The position numbers and the translations under genes were made by a program. This document shows positions 23,848-35,000 of a DNA stretch of 64,000 nucleotides, piece by piece. Position 1 is the first letter of the stretch. Each line of letters opens with the position of its first letter. The DNA comes from Heterocephalus glaber (taxonomy: Eukaryota; Chordata; Mammalia; Rodentia; Bathyergidae): contig NW_004624783.1 of the NCBI RefSeq assembly GCF_000247695.1, positions 5,569,618 through 5,633,617 of the forward strand. Reading direction: 5' to 3'. The notes beneath the pieces are model-generated. The model was not told where the DNA came from. It made no database searches and saw only the letters and a list, made by a program, of their open reading frames with translations.

Positions 23848-23986
23848 AAGCCGGCAGGCTGCTCAGAAGTTACGATCGGGGAGTTTTCGCTTTAAGAAAA
23901 TTACCTGGCTCGCCAGCAGAAGAAAGGGCGCCGAGACAAGATAATTTCTTAGGCTGTTAACAATGACTTAGCCCGGCAGCCGCGCG

Positions 23987-24111
23987 NNNNNNNNNNNNNN
24001 NNNNNNNNNNNNNNNNNNNNNNNNNNNNNNNNNNNNNNNNNNNNNNNNNNNNNNNNNNNNNNNNNNNNNNNNNNNNNNNNNNNNNNNNNNNNNNNNNNNN
24101 NNNNNNNNNNN
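23987..24111. other. Assembly gap of 125 N
   Basis: A run of 125 undetermined bases with CpG-rich sequence on both sides. It ends 131 bases before the KLF14 ATG, so it removes part of the 5' UTR or core promoter. Apparent reading frames that cross it are artefacts. Confidence 0.99.
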
Positions 24112-24242
24112 CGGGTGGCGAGCGGCGCGCACCGGCCTCCGGCTTCTCGCTCCGAGGCGGCGGGACGGACGCTCCCGGGAACTCTCTCGCCCGCGGCCGG
24201 CCGCGCTCTGACGGCGCTCGCCGGCGGCCGGGCGGGCGCAGC

Positions 24243-25238
24243 ATGTCGGCCGCCGTGGCGTGCCTGGACTACTTCGCCGCCGAGTGCCTGGTGTCCATGT
24301 CCGCGGGCGCCGTGGTTCACCACCGCCCGCCGGACCCCGAGGGCGCAGGCGGAGCCGCCAGCTCGGAGGTGGGTGCGGCGCCGCCGGAGTCTGCTCTGCC
24401 GGGTCCGGGGCCACCGGGGTCCGCGTCGGTCCCCCAGCTTTCCCAGGTCCCCGCCTCCAGCCCCGGCGCGGGCGGCGCCGCGCCCCACCTGCTGGCTGCA
24501 AGCGTCTTGGCTGATTTGCGCGGCAGCTCTGGGGAGGGCTTTGGAGAGAACTCGGGGGAAACTCTGCGCGCCTCCTCTGGCTCCTCCGACCCGACCCAAG
24601 GCTGGGGGCCGCCCAGGTGCCTCCAGCCCGACCCAGCCTACAGCGTGGAAGCAGTCTCGGGACCTTCGAGCACATTTGGCGCGCCCGCCGTCCCAAGCGC
24701 GCCAGCAGTCCCTGGCGCGCCCGCAGTCACCTGTGGGGTGTCCGGCAGGGCCCCAGGAGCCAGCCCCGCCCCTGCAGCAGGTCAGATGTACCGGAGAAGG
24801 CCGGTAACACCTGCTGCCAAGCGCCACCAATGCCCCTTTCCGGGCTGCACCAAAGCCTACTACAAGTCATCACACCTCAAGTCCCACCAGCGTACCCACA
24901 CGGGTGAGCGCCCTTTCTCCTGCGACTGGCTCGACTGCGACAAGAAGTTTACGCGTTCTGACGAGCTGGCCCGCCACTACAGGACGCACACGGGTGAAAA
25001 GCGCTTCTCCTGCCCTCTCTGCCCCAAGCAGTTCTCCCGGAGCGACCACTTGACCAAGCATGCCCGCCGCCATCCAACTTATCATCCCGACATGATAGAG
25101 TACCGGGGGCGTCGCCGCACACCCCGCATCGATCCACAACCTACCAGTGTGGTGGAAAGCTCCAGCTCTGGCTCCAGCTCTGGCTCCAGCTCCTGCTCTG
25201 GTTCTGGCCAGACTCCCAGCCTCACAACCTACTTGTAG
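24243..25238 (+). CDS. KLF14: Kruppel-like factor 14, intronless zinc-finger transcription factor
   Basis: A single uninterrupted 331-codon frame. Residues 1-20 ([20 protein letters not shown]) carry the AAxxL-like Sin3-interaction motif shared by KLF9/13/14/16. Residues 27-185 are Pro/Ala/Ser/Gly-rich with an APAV-type repeat near 147-162. Three C2H2 fingers follow: C197/C202/H215/H219, C227/C232/H245/H249 and C257/C260/H273/H277, joined by TGERP and TGEKR linkers. Helix residues KSSHLKS, RSDELAR and RSDHLTK predict GC-box/CACCC-box binding. A Ser-rich tail (306-322) ends in TTYL. The start is chosen because the N-terminus matches the family and lies in a GC-rich context. From established knowledge: KLF14 is a nuclear, mostly repressive factor that recruits Sin3 co-repressors, is an old retrocopy of KLF16, and is maternally expressed (imprinted) with effects on adipose gene networks. 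Human KLF14 is, from memory, slightly shorter (about 323 aa). All metal ligands are present, so it looks functional. KLF16 is excluded by the missing intron and the N-terminal sequence. Confidence 0.96.
   Translation: MSAAVACLDYFAAECLVSMSAGAVVHHRPPDPEGAGGAASSEVGAAPPESALPGPGPPGSASVPQLSQVPASSPGAGGAAPHLLAASVLADLRGSSGEGFGENSGETLRASSGSSDPTQGWGPPRCLQPDPAYSVEAVSGPSSTFGAPAVPSAPAVPGAPAVTCGVSGRAPGASPAPAAGQMYRRRPVTPAAKRHQCPFPGCTKAYYKSSHLKSHQRTHTGERPFSCDWLDCDKKFTRSDELARHYRTHTGEKRFSCPLCPKQFSRSDHLTKHARRHPTYHPDMIEYRGRRRTPRIDPQPTSVVESSSSGSSSGSSSCSGSGQTPSLTTYL
25158..25205 (+). repeat. KLF14: 12-bp coding tandem repeat in the KLF14 tail
   Basis: Four 12-base units, the first three nearly identical (agctccagctct, ggctccagctct, ggctccagctcc) and the fourth degenerate (tgctctggttct). 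They encode residues 306-321 as [16 protein letters not shown]. The unit length is a multiple of three, so gain or loss of copies keeps the frame. Confidence 0.85.
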
Positions 25239-26714
25239 GACAGTCATTGCTGTCTGTTGTCCCATCAAGGACTGTTCCTCCAAGTTTTTGTCCCCGCTTT
25301 CTCTCTGCCCATCCCACTTTTCTAGAGTCTTTAGACCAAGGCACAGACTGAGTCCTCCTCTCTGAGGGTGGGTCCAGACGGGTATGTTGGACTATGGGGA
25401 GGGACTGGGAGCAAGAAAATAGTGGAAATTTTTACAACACAAATACCATCCTAAAAGTAGGAATTGCCTCAAGACAGTCCCCAGGAACTTGTGAGAAGGG
25501 ATGAACTCATGGTACTCTGCAGAGTACTGAAGATTCTCCCCACCCTGGAACCAGAAATGTGAAACTGGAATTCTCAGATGGCTGAGGAGCTCCCAGTCTC
25601 AAAGGACTGGTGTCTCACCCACCAGGGTGGACCTTGGAGAGGGTGTCAGGGGTGGCAGTCTTGGAAATGTCCATGACTGGGTTGGTGAGAGGCCTTTGGA
25701 AACAGAAATTATTTCTATTTCTGTAAACAGCAATGTTTACTAATTTATTTTTAGTATCTTTTAAACAAGGATTCAAGGTTGATAGGACACTGATGTCCTC
25801 CCCCAGTTGCCCCAGCTACCTCTGCTAGGAGAGGCTATGTAAGTGTCCATGTGGATGTATGGCTGGGAGATGTTTCTTGGTGTCTGAGGAGTGGTGTGAG
25901 TATGTTTGTAGGTTTTATAGCATGATTTGAAACCATGCTTTTTCGTCTGTAGCACTTCTCCCAATTTGAATTTTACTTACAAATGGTAACTTTCAGGCTT
26001 ACGCAGAATGAGATTAGTTAAACAATGTGGCAACAACCGTAAAAGTACCAGAAATTGGCTATCACCTAGATGGCAACCAGGTCACCTTTTGGGCGGAGTG
26101 GGTATAAAATAAGACCTTACAAAACCATGGGTAACATTCAGGGAAACAGGGGCATGTGGTTCCAGCTGCCCAACCTCAAATGATCTCAGGGGCATAGATT
26201 CTGTTCATTTTTTAGTGGCTAACTAGTGGTTTATTTCCCTCAAGGTCTGAGCATTGTGTTTCTGTTACAGGTGAATTGGTGGGCGGGAGGAGGCAAGGTG
26301 AAAGACTGATTTCTGCCAAAGAGCTGGCTGCCTTGGATTTGGTGAAGGAGCAGCAAGGTGATAGCTTTTATTAAGTAATAGAATCCTTCTCCTCTGACTG
26401 TGAAGTCCCTCCACGGTTACACCCTCAGGACCCTTCTCCCCCATCCCCATGAAGGAATCAGGCATCAACAGTATTTATTTTTCCTACTATGTGGCCCTGC
26501 TGCTGTGGATGAAATAATTAACCACTCTGCTTGTATATGTGTGAATGTGTATATATGTGACTCTTTCTTTAGAGATGAGACTGAAAGGCATTTCTCAACT
26601 TGATGAGATCTCCTCTGGCCTCCTCCTGGATATCTTGTAATAGTCCTTCAAACACACTTGTGGAGGATACCATAATCTCAGAGGACCATAACAGGCACCT
26701 GATTAAACAAATGG
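25239..26714 (+). other. KLF14: Probable KLF14 3' UTR and downstream flank
   Basis: Single-copy-looking sequence directly after the KLF14 stop, with no SINE or LINE that I recognise. By eye there is no AATAAA in the first 1.45 kb. The nearest candidates are a TATAAA variant at 26103-26108 and ATTAAA at 26702-26707. The true end of the transcript is therefore uncertain. Confidence 0.5.
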
Positions 26715-26835
26715 CTTTCACCTATTTTGCAGATGAAGATACTGAAGTCTATATCATTTCAAAGTCATGTTGAGTTTTTGGCAAGAGCCAAGATTAGTAC
26801 TGGGGTATCTGACCTTGTAATGACTCCCTCACACT
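26715..26835 (-). repeat. MIR SINE remnant
   Basis: Contains the diagnostic antisense MIR core (ttttgcagatgaagatactgaag) followed by decayed versions of the 'cacagctagtaag / gagccaggatt' part. Highly diverged, as expected of this old mammalian SINE. Confidence 0.6.
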
Positions 26836-28854
26836 TGGTTCCCCATCTTCTTCCACTCCATAGACCCTTTGACAAAAGACAGCGCTCTATCTTCCCTTCC
26901 TTCCTGCCACTGGGATTCCTTCTAACCCTATTTCCTTCCAGTTCTATGTGTCTTCAAATGTTGGGTCTTTTCCTGAACACTTTGCTTATTGTACTTAAAC
27001 CAAAAGCCCTTTTCTTAACAGATTGCATTCATTCCCATTCTCTGCACCATGTGGACTTAAAGGTGAGAGTGATTCTTTCATATCTGAGGAGAGATCTTTT
27101 TTTTTAATAACTGCTAAAATTTCAGTGTCAGTTTTCTTTTTCTAGTCCTGGACATTCCACTATCCTTGAGAACATGATACAAACATAGGATTGGGACACT
27201 GCTAAGTCCTCCTACACTTTATGAGGGAGGGATCCTTAAGAACACAAAGAGTATAGTCTGTGACCGTAAAGAGGTCCAGTGTTTCTGGGTGAGAGTATAA
27301 CAGGGCAAGTGGGGCTGTCCTTGGGTTACATATGGGAAAAGTAGGCCCTCGATTGGGGAGGTGATTTTTGATAGTAGGAAGAGTCATCCTTTGCTCTCTT
27401 TTCTTAGTCAGGGCTGGGTATGTAGGACACTATGGGCCCTATTGAAGGCTACGGTTTTTCCTTTGTCCCCTTCATTAGGAGATATATTGGATAAGTGGAC
27501 TAAAGAAGCTGAGAAGAAAGGAGCTCCTGTTTACTCTTATAGAATTGGGCTCAAACAAAAAACCTGGCTTTTCCAACTACCCATTGATAACTTTTGACTC
27601 TTGAGCTCCCAAATACTATCCTTATTTGGGTTCTACCTTGAGGACTTTTGTCTGAGGGTGGCCTCTGACAACCTTTATGATATATGTTTCATTGACAGAC
27701 TGACACCCAGAAGAACCTGATAACAGAGGCAGGATTTTTAGGATGGTCTTTTTTGGTCTAACTATTGTTACTCTTTTCACTCCAGTGAACTTCTTGAAGA
27801 GTAGTTATTAGTGAAATGCCTTGGAAGGAGCTTCCTAGATCTATTGGTGTTTCTTTTCTTTTGTTAATCAGATGGAGCTCTGTTAATAAGTATATCTGGA
27901 GGTTGGTTTGAGTCAGGCTGAACCTCTGAATCCTTAGCCCACCCCTGTCATCCTAAAATCCAATATAGGAATGACTGAGTAACAGAATCTATTAATAGAA
28001 ATCTTCCTGAATTCTGGGTTGGAAGCTGAGAATGAATTCCGGGTCAGATTTTGGGTGTGAGGGAGATGGATCCCCTACTCTTGCTGGGAGCAGGAGAAGA
28101 ATACAAGCTTTGCTCCTACCCACAGGGACAGGAATCTGTCATTTGTCCCCATTCCTCTTTTTCCAGTAGGGAACAATATTTAGATAGTCCTTGCCTTATC
28201 TCTGTTTCACTTATCTAAGGAAAAAGATTGTGTTCTCTGATGGAGACATGAGGAGGGTCACTGTACACATACACTCTATATTTCCTTATCTCTTTTGCAC
28301 CTCCCTACATAAAATATGTATGCATTATACTCTGATCCTGCTTTCATATGGTAAGCACATCTGCTGAGACCAGGTCTGTCTTCCAGAGGCAGGTCTAAAG
28401 AGCACCTCTCTCCTACTTTGGAGGCAGTGATGCCTCTTGCTGCTATCCAGGTAAGTGTTTCCTTTGCATATTTTCCTTTTGATTGGTCACCTCAAGACCA
28501 GGAATTGGGAGGGGCTGAAGAGGCAGTGTATTAGCCCAGTTTGATCATGATATATCTTCACTGACAAAGTCCTGATATTTTGATCTTTATTAATCTGATT
28601 CATGTATCTATTATTTGTTTGGTTGAAAACTTGGAGGGGAAAGGGATATAATTAACTTTCTCCATTAAACCCTAACACATTTAAGTGTATATTGGATGTT
28701 AAATCTTGAGGAATAGGCACTCCAACAGGAATTAGGGAATCAAAATAAGATGTGTAGAGGTTGGATGTATGCTTTAGTGACTTGGACCTTTCAGTTCTTT
28801 GGCTTTTTCAAGTCCAAGCTATTTGTGGTAGCTATTGTCTGCCTCCAAGCCAGT
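26836..28854. other. SINE-free flank 3' of KLF14, no gene recognised
   Basis: About 2 kb of moderately GC sequence without recognisable SINE, LINE or coding homology. Reading frames are short and have no known motif. It may hold regulatory sequence or an extension of the KLF14 transcript, but nothing in it shows that directly. Confidence 0.35.
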
Positions 28855-28946
28855 TTTTTGTTGTTGTTTTTTAAATAACGGGTCGAACTCAGGTCCTTGC
28901 ATTTGCAGGGCAGGCACCGGAACCACTGAGCTAAATCCCCAGCCCT
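28855..28946 (-). repeat. ID-type tRNA-like SINE
   Basis: Antisense tail (ttg)n/T-run, a partly deleted B-box end (aacgggtcgaactcagg), then ctgagctaaatccccagcc. Imperfect duplication agccagt-tttttg / agccagt-attttt. First SINE 3' of KLF14. Confidence 0.88.
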
Positions 28947-30059
28947 AGCCAGTATTTTTTTAGAGGCACTAGGCATAGCTGTACAGGCCAATGTGACTGA
29001 TCTTGAATCACATAGATCTAGCTGAATTAGGCTTGCTGCAGAAAGGGAAGATATTGCACCACTGAATGGATCAACTTGTGCTGTCTTTATTTTCAGCCAC
29101 AATGAAGGTGAAGACTTTAGACACAGTAGCCTAAATTCCACAATCCTGTAATTAAAAATACAAATTTAGGAATTTTAGTCCTTACATTGTGTGAAAGGTT
29201 ATCAGGTAGCATTAAATCAGGTTTACCCATTTCACCTCGCTTTAGGATCTTGACTGAATTGCATTCTTTTAAAGAGATAAGGAGAGATAAATGGGAAGGA
29301 CCAAGTTCTTTATTTCATAGAGGTTAGAGACACCCTCTGGTTTTGTGGACTATGTAAACCCCAAGAGGAGAATTCCTGAAATTCTCTATATATTCAACCA
29401 CAGAAGAATAATGGATTTTATCATAAACATATAAAGAGGAGTGGAAATATTGCTTATATAGGGCTTTGTGGAAGGGAAAGGCAAAGCCAAGAAGGAAATT
29501 AAAAAGAGTTATGCCTAGATTCTTCTGCCAATAGGAATCACCTCTATTCAGGGAATTAAGTAGGAGCCATGTTTGTTTCATATATATATATAATATATAT
29601 ATAATATATATTATATTATATAATATATATTTAGATCTTGAAGTCAGAAGTAGTGAACAGTGAAAAGTAAATAGAGGAAGGCAGACTGATTAAGCTGGAG
29701 AAAGAAAAAGATTTCTTTAGAAAGATTGTGTTCTTTGATTACAGTATTGATATGAAAGGAAAAGGAAAGATCAGGAGATGAATCTAAAAGATGGAATTAT
29801 AAGAGTGATATTTTAGTCATTACTGTTAGAGGAGGTGATTGGAATGAGTTCTAACAAGAATAGAAGCAAGCTTTCAGAGGAAAAAAACAGGAATGCCTAC
29901 CCCTACAAGAGATTTCAGGTCAAAGAAAATATTGAGATAATTCTGCCTGAATTTGCAGAGAAAGTAATGGGAAATCATCTCTTCAACCCTGAGATAGGTA
30001 TTCTAGATTGTTACAAAGAATGTAGATAATACTCCTGACATTTTTAGCTTAGTTTCGGT
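28947..30059. other. No gene recognised; contains an AT palindrome
   Basis: Unassigned AT-rich to mixed sequence with short frames only. The AT-dinucleotide tract at 29579-29632 is listed separately. Confidence 0.3.
29579..29632. repeat. (AT)n palindromic tract
   Basis: Almost pure TA/ATA repeat of about 54 bases. It is self-complementary and so prone to cruciform formation and length change. Confidence 0.9.
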
Positions 30060-31040
30060 GATACTACCTTGTCATAGATACACAAATATGGCTTGGAGAA
30101 TATACAGAATTTGGTCTCCAAGGGAAAGTATAGGGTAAGAAACATGAAATATATCAATCATCAAAGTGAAGAAGGAAGAAAAAAGGCATGATCATCTCAG
30201 TGGGTTCCAAAAATAAGTATCTGTTAAAACTGAGCACCAATTTTTAATTTAATTTAAAACCTTGGTAAGCTAGTAACAAAAGATAATTTCTGAAATTGAT
30301 AGTATCTACCAAAAGCCTACTGTAAACATCAAACTTAAATATTAAAAGATTACAAGCATTCCTATTGACCATATGGTAAGATAGATCATCTCAATAAACT
30401 CCAGGCAGCTAATAACATAAATAACATAAATTTACAATAAAAATATCACTAGTAATCCTTAGTTTGTGAAATGTAAAAGCAAACCACTACATAGCTCTTA
30501 GAATATTATGAAAATTTAGAACTGAATGAAAACAACACGATTTATCCACTAGAGGAAGAACAGTAGTAGTTTATAGACTTAAATTTTTTGTTTTAAGGAA
30601 TGAAAGTGAGTGAATAAGCTTTTAACTCCAGGGGGAAAGGAAAACAAACACAAAGAAAATACAGACATTACCATGAACTATGAATCTGCAACTGGGAAGA
30701 TACTGATCCTAAAGGAGCAAATAATGGGTTCTTAAAAGCAGTGGAGGACCTTAGATACCAAAACAGTTGTGGCTTCCAAAAGAGCATATTATGTAGTATA
30801 TACTTAATGCGTGGTGTAACATTTTATATGGGCAGGGAAAAAGAACCTAAAAACAATTCTAAAAGGGTGTTAATGAAAAGTTTGAAAAACGTTACAGATA
30901 AAAGCAGAAGTTAGTAAGGCAAAATGAGCAGAGCAAACTCTTTAATAGATTCATTTGGCAAATATAAATTAAAAATAAGATGGCACAAAGAAATTATTAG
31001 GGTTAAAATCTTAAAAAGACAAAATCATATGACACATTAG
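30060..31040 (+). repeat. Old sense L1 fragment
   Basis: Contains decayed sense L1 reverse-transcriptase landmarks: 'catgatcatctcagtggg', 'gatagtatctaccaaaagcctac' and 'aaagattacaagcattcct'. No open frame. Confidence 0.5.
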
Positions 31041-32031
31041 CAGATGTTTCTATTTTGTATTCATTTATTTTTTATTAGTGCATATTTGTAGCACATAATG
31101 ATCACGTTCCTCTTAGGGATTTAGTGCATGTATGCAGCACATCTTAATTCTTTTTTTCATTGCCTTTCCCTCTCCTTCCCCCTCCCTCCATCTAATGGTT
31201 CCCTTCCCATATGCAAAAGATCTCACTATTTCCTATTATCTATCTATTATTTTGCTCTTTATTTATATTTTGGGATTCTCATATAAGAGAAAACATATGA
31301 TATGTAAGCTGTGTGTCTGATTTATTTCACTTAACATTATGGTCTCCAGGTGCATCCATTTTTCTACAAATGACTCCATTGTATATAAATACCACATTTT
31401 ATTTATCCATTCATCTGTTGATGGACATATAATCTGCTTCCAAGATTTAGCTATTGTAAACTGTGCTGCTATAAATGTAAGTATGCATGTATCACTGTAA
31501 TATGATGTCTTTAACTCTTTCAGGAAGATACCTAGAAGAATCATAGCTGGGTGGAATGGATTACTGTCTTGCTTTAGATTTTTGAGGCATCTCCATGCTG
31601 CTTTCCATACTGGTTGTACTAGTTTACATTTCTACCAACAATGTAGAAGCCCCTTTGCCCCACAGCCTCAAATTTGTTGTTATCTGATTTCTTGATGATA
31701 ACCATTCTTTCTGGAGTAAGATGGAATCTCAGTGTTGTTTTATGAATTTTGCATTTCTCTAGTGGCCAGAGATACTGAACATTTTTTTGTGTTCATTGGC
31801 CATTGTGTTCTTTCTTTCGAGAAGTGTCTATTCATTTCAGTTGCCCTGTTTTTGATTGAGTCTTTTATTTTCTGAGATCTAATTTTTTGTGTTCTGGATA
31901 TTAGTCCAATGTCCAAGGAATAGCTGGCAATATTTTTTCCCCATTCTGCAGGTTGTCTCTTCAGTCTATGGGTTGTTTCCTTTGCTGTGCAAAAGCATTT
32001 TAGTTTTATATGATTCCATTTGTTCATTCTT

Positions 32032-35000
32032 TATTTTTTCATTTTTTAAAACTTATTAGTACATGTTTGCAGTACAAAATGATTACATTAACTGTAAGGA
32101 ATTGGTACATGTACATAACACATTTCAATTCCTTTCTTTTTCCCCCTCCCTCCATGCTTTTATTTTTCCAGCACTAGATTCATTTATTTATCTTATAAGA
32201 CCTTATGAAATTAATTACCATATATACAGATTGAAAGCCAAACTGATAGACCAAAGAACACATAAAACATGTAAGGAAATTGTACTAAGTCAAGATACCC
32301 TTTTAGATACATTGTCGATGCTGGATTACAATACTTTTCTTTTTTTCTTTCCCTTTTTTCCTATTATTTGCCTTTTATTTTGTAATGTATATATTATATT
32401 GAGTTTTTTATATATTGATATATATAGTATTTCAAATTAGACAAACTATGTAATATTTAAAGTTGCATGTCTAAGTTACTTTGCTTAACATTAGAGTCTC
32501 AAAGACGCATCCATTTTCCTACAAATGGCTTAAGTTTATCCTTCTTTATGGCACAGTAGTACTCCATTGTGTATAAATACATTTTTAAACCCTATATCTG
32601 TTGGACATATAGGTCTGTTTTCAAGGTTTAGCTGTTATGAATTGTGCTGCTATAAACATGGGTATGCATTGATAACTGTGGTATGAGGTCTTTAACTCTT
32701 TGGGGAATATTGGTGTTTATCTGATTTTTCATGTCAGTGTTTTGTTTTATGAAGTTGGGTGTGTCAATATTTGGTGCCTATGTGTTTATAATTGTTAACT
32801 CTATCTGTTGAATTGTTCTCTTAAATAATTTGTAGTGACCTTCTTTGTCTCTTATGATCAGTTTTAACTTGAAATCCACTTTGTCTGAAATTAGGATAGC
32901 AACTCCCACTTTTTCCTGAGTTCCCGTTGCATGGAATATTGTTTTCCACCCTTTACTTTTTAATCCATGAGTATATTTTTAAATTAAATGCATTTCTTGT
33001 ATGCTGCACATTGTTGGGTTTTCATTCTTGATCCATTCTGCCAATCTGTCTTCTGATTGGGGAACTGAGACCATTTACATTGAGAGTTATTTCTGAGAGG
33101 TACTAACTTATCCCTGTCATTGCATTATTTTCCTGTTGCTAATTTCTTCATTTTTTCCCCTTTTGCTTAGCTGCACATCCCACCAAGTGTGTTGATTCTT
33201 TTTGACCTATTGACATAATTGACTTCATTGACTCTTTCTAGGATATTCTTGAGAATTTTTTTGTAATACTGGTTTGGTGGCCATGAATTTCTTGAGGTTA
33301 TTCTTGTTGTGAAAATATTTTACTTCTCCATCAATATTAAAGGAAAGTTCTGCAGGGTACTTAAGTCAGGGTTGGAAGTTGTTATCTTTTAGGGCTTGAA
33401 ACACTTCAATCCAAGCTCTACTGGCATTTAAACTTTTTTTGAGAAGTCTGCTGTTATTTTAATTGCTTTACCTTTGTAAGTGATTCATTGCTTTTCTCTA
33501 AAAGCTCTTAAGATTTTTGTCCCAGTGATGGGCTTCTGGAATTTTGAGTATCATGTGGTGTAGAGAAGTTTTCTTTTGGTCATGACTATTTGGTGTTCTA
33601 TATCGCTCACTTATCTGTATATTTAGTTCTTTCCTTGTTTTGGGGGAGTTTTCTGCCTTATTTCTGTGAACAGTTTTTTTAAAAAATTCTTTTATTGGTA
33701 CATTTTAGGTATACAATACATTTACATTTATCATTGGGTGCTTATACCTGTACATGATGTATCTTAGTTCTTATTTTTCCCCCATTACCTGTGTGCCCTT
33801 CACCCCCTCCACCCTTCCCTGTTTACATAGATTTCATTTCCATTTTTTTTCTTTTCTCATAATTTTTCCTTTCCCTTCCTCCCTTTCCCCTTCCCCTCCC
33901 ACCAACCCTATATCTTTGGACCTTTTCCTATTTCAAATTATCAATTATTCATTTTAATCATTTTAATCCTTATTTATATTTTCAGTTTCTCACACTAGAG
34001 AAACTATTCTATATTTACACATGTGTGTCCTATTTATTTCACTTAAGAGTATGGCCTCAATATGCATCCATTTAGCTATAAATGTCTCTATTTTCTCATT
34101 CTGTGAACAGTTTTTTTATACCATTTGTGTTGTCTTCTAATTTTTCACTTAGTCCAGTTATTCTTAAGTTAGTCTTCTTTGCATCATCTACCAGTGGTTG
34201 GATCAATTTTTAATTTTCTTTTGTTGTTTTTAAGGTGTCTTTGAGTAGTTGGCCTTTGATGGCATCATTGTCTTCTATTTCTGAAGTTCTGACCTCACAT
34301 TGGTCTGTCCTGCTGCCCATACTTTCAACATAATTTTTAATCTGAATTTCTGATTGAAACCTTTTCATGGTTCTTTGGTAAACTGGTCATTCATGTTTTG
34401 TATCATTTTGTTTAGCTCATCTAGCTTTCTATTAGCATCTTCTGAGAGCTCCTGAATCTTTTAGTTATTGCTTCCATCATCTGTTAGCTGTATCTTCTGT
34501 AATCCCATTGAGTATCTCTTTGAGCTGTTTTCTAACTCCTCTGTTATGCTTTTGAGTAATTCAGGTATGTGATGTATACTCATCTACCCCTTGGTTCTCC
34601 CTTGATTGATTTTGGGGAAGTTGGGGGTTTTAGAAGTCATTTTGTTCCCTTTTCTTCCTATGTTTTTATTATTTTTGTTTGTTTATTTTTTTGTTTATTG
34701 TTTGTGCTGAGGTTTGTGAGGGTTTAGCTTATAGTCTGAAGACTTTGTTGCTATTATAGAGATCTCCTTAGTCACTTTTCAGTGATGTACTTTGGATGTG
34801 ACTAATCTTTTGCCACAGCCCCAAAATTTGATCATGTTGGTCATTTTGGGAAAGGAGGATGGAGTGTAGTTTGCCCAGCAATCAGGTTCTTTGGGAATGT
34901 ACTCTAGCATTGTTAATGTCACAAAGGAAAATAAAAGAGAAGTAATTAAAGGGAGAAGAGGAAAAAGTAGAGAAATTTTTAAAAAGAACAAGAGATTAGA

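Larger units (their letters stand above)
23790..25140. promoter_or_regulatory. KLF14: CpG-rich island over KLF14 promoter and coding region
   Basis: GC content and CpG density rise sharply at about 23790 from very AT-rich sequence. They stay high through the coding region and fall after the zinc-finger exon. CpG-rich words flank the assembly gap on both sides (cgcgcg before, cgggtggcgagcggcgcgc after). In the known biology of KLF14 this island is not the differentially methylated region; maternal expression depends on the distant MEST imprint. No TATA box is visible in the 450 bases before the ATG, which fits a CpG-island promoter. The exact transcription start is not determinable here. Confidence 0.75.

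Noticed and set aside
24115..24807. A 230-codon plus-strand frame and other alternative frames over KLF14
   Set aside because: Out-of-frame shadows in GC-rich sequence, with Arg/Pro/Ala bias and no motif.
23949..24830. Long minus-strand frames (up to 293 codons) overlapping KLF14
   Set aside because: They cross the run of N and lie opposite the GC-rich KLF14 coding sequence. Composition alone explains their length, and no domain is visible.
31740..32027. 95-codon minus-strand frame as a host gene
   Set aside because: The sequence is the L1 ORF2p C-terminal region.
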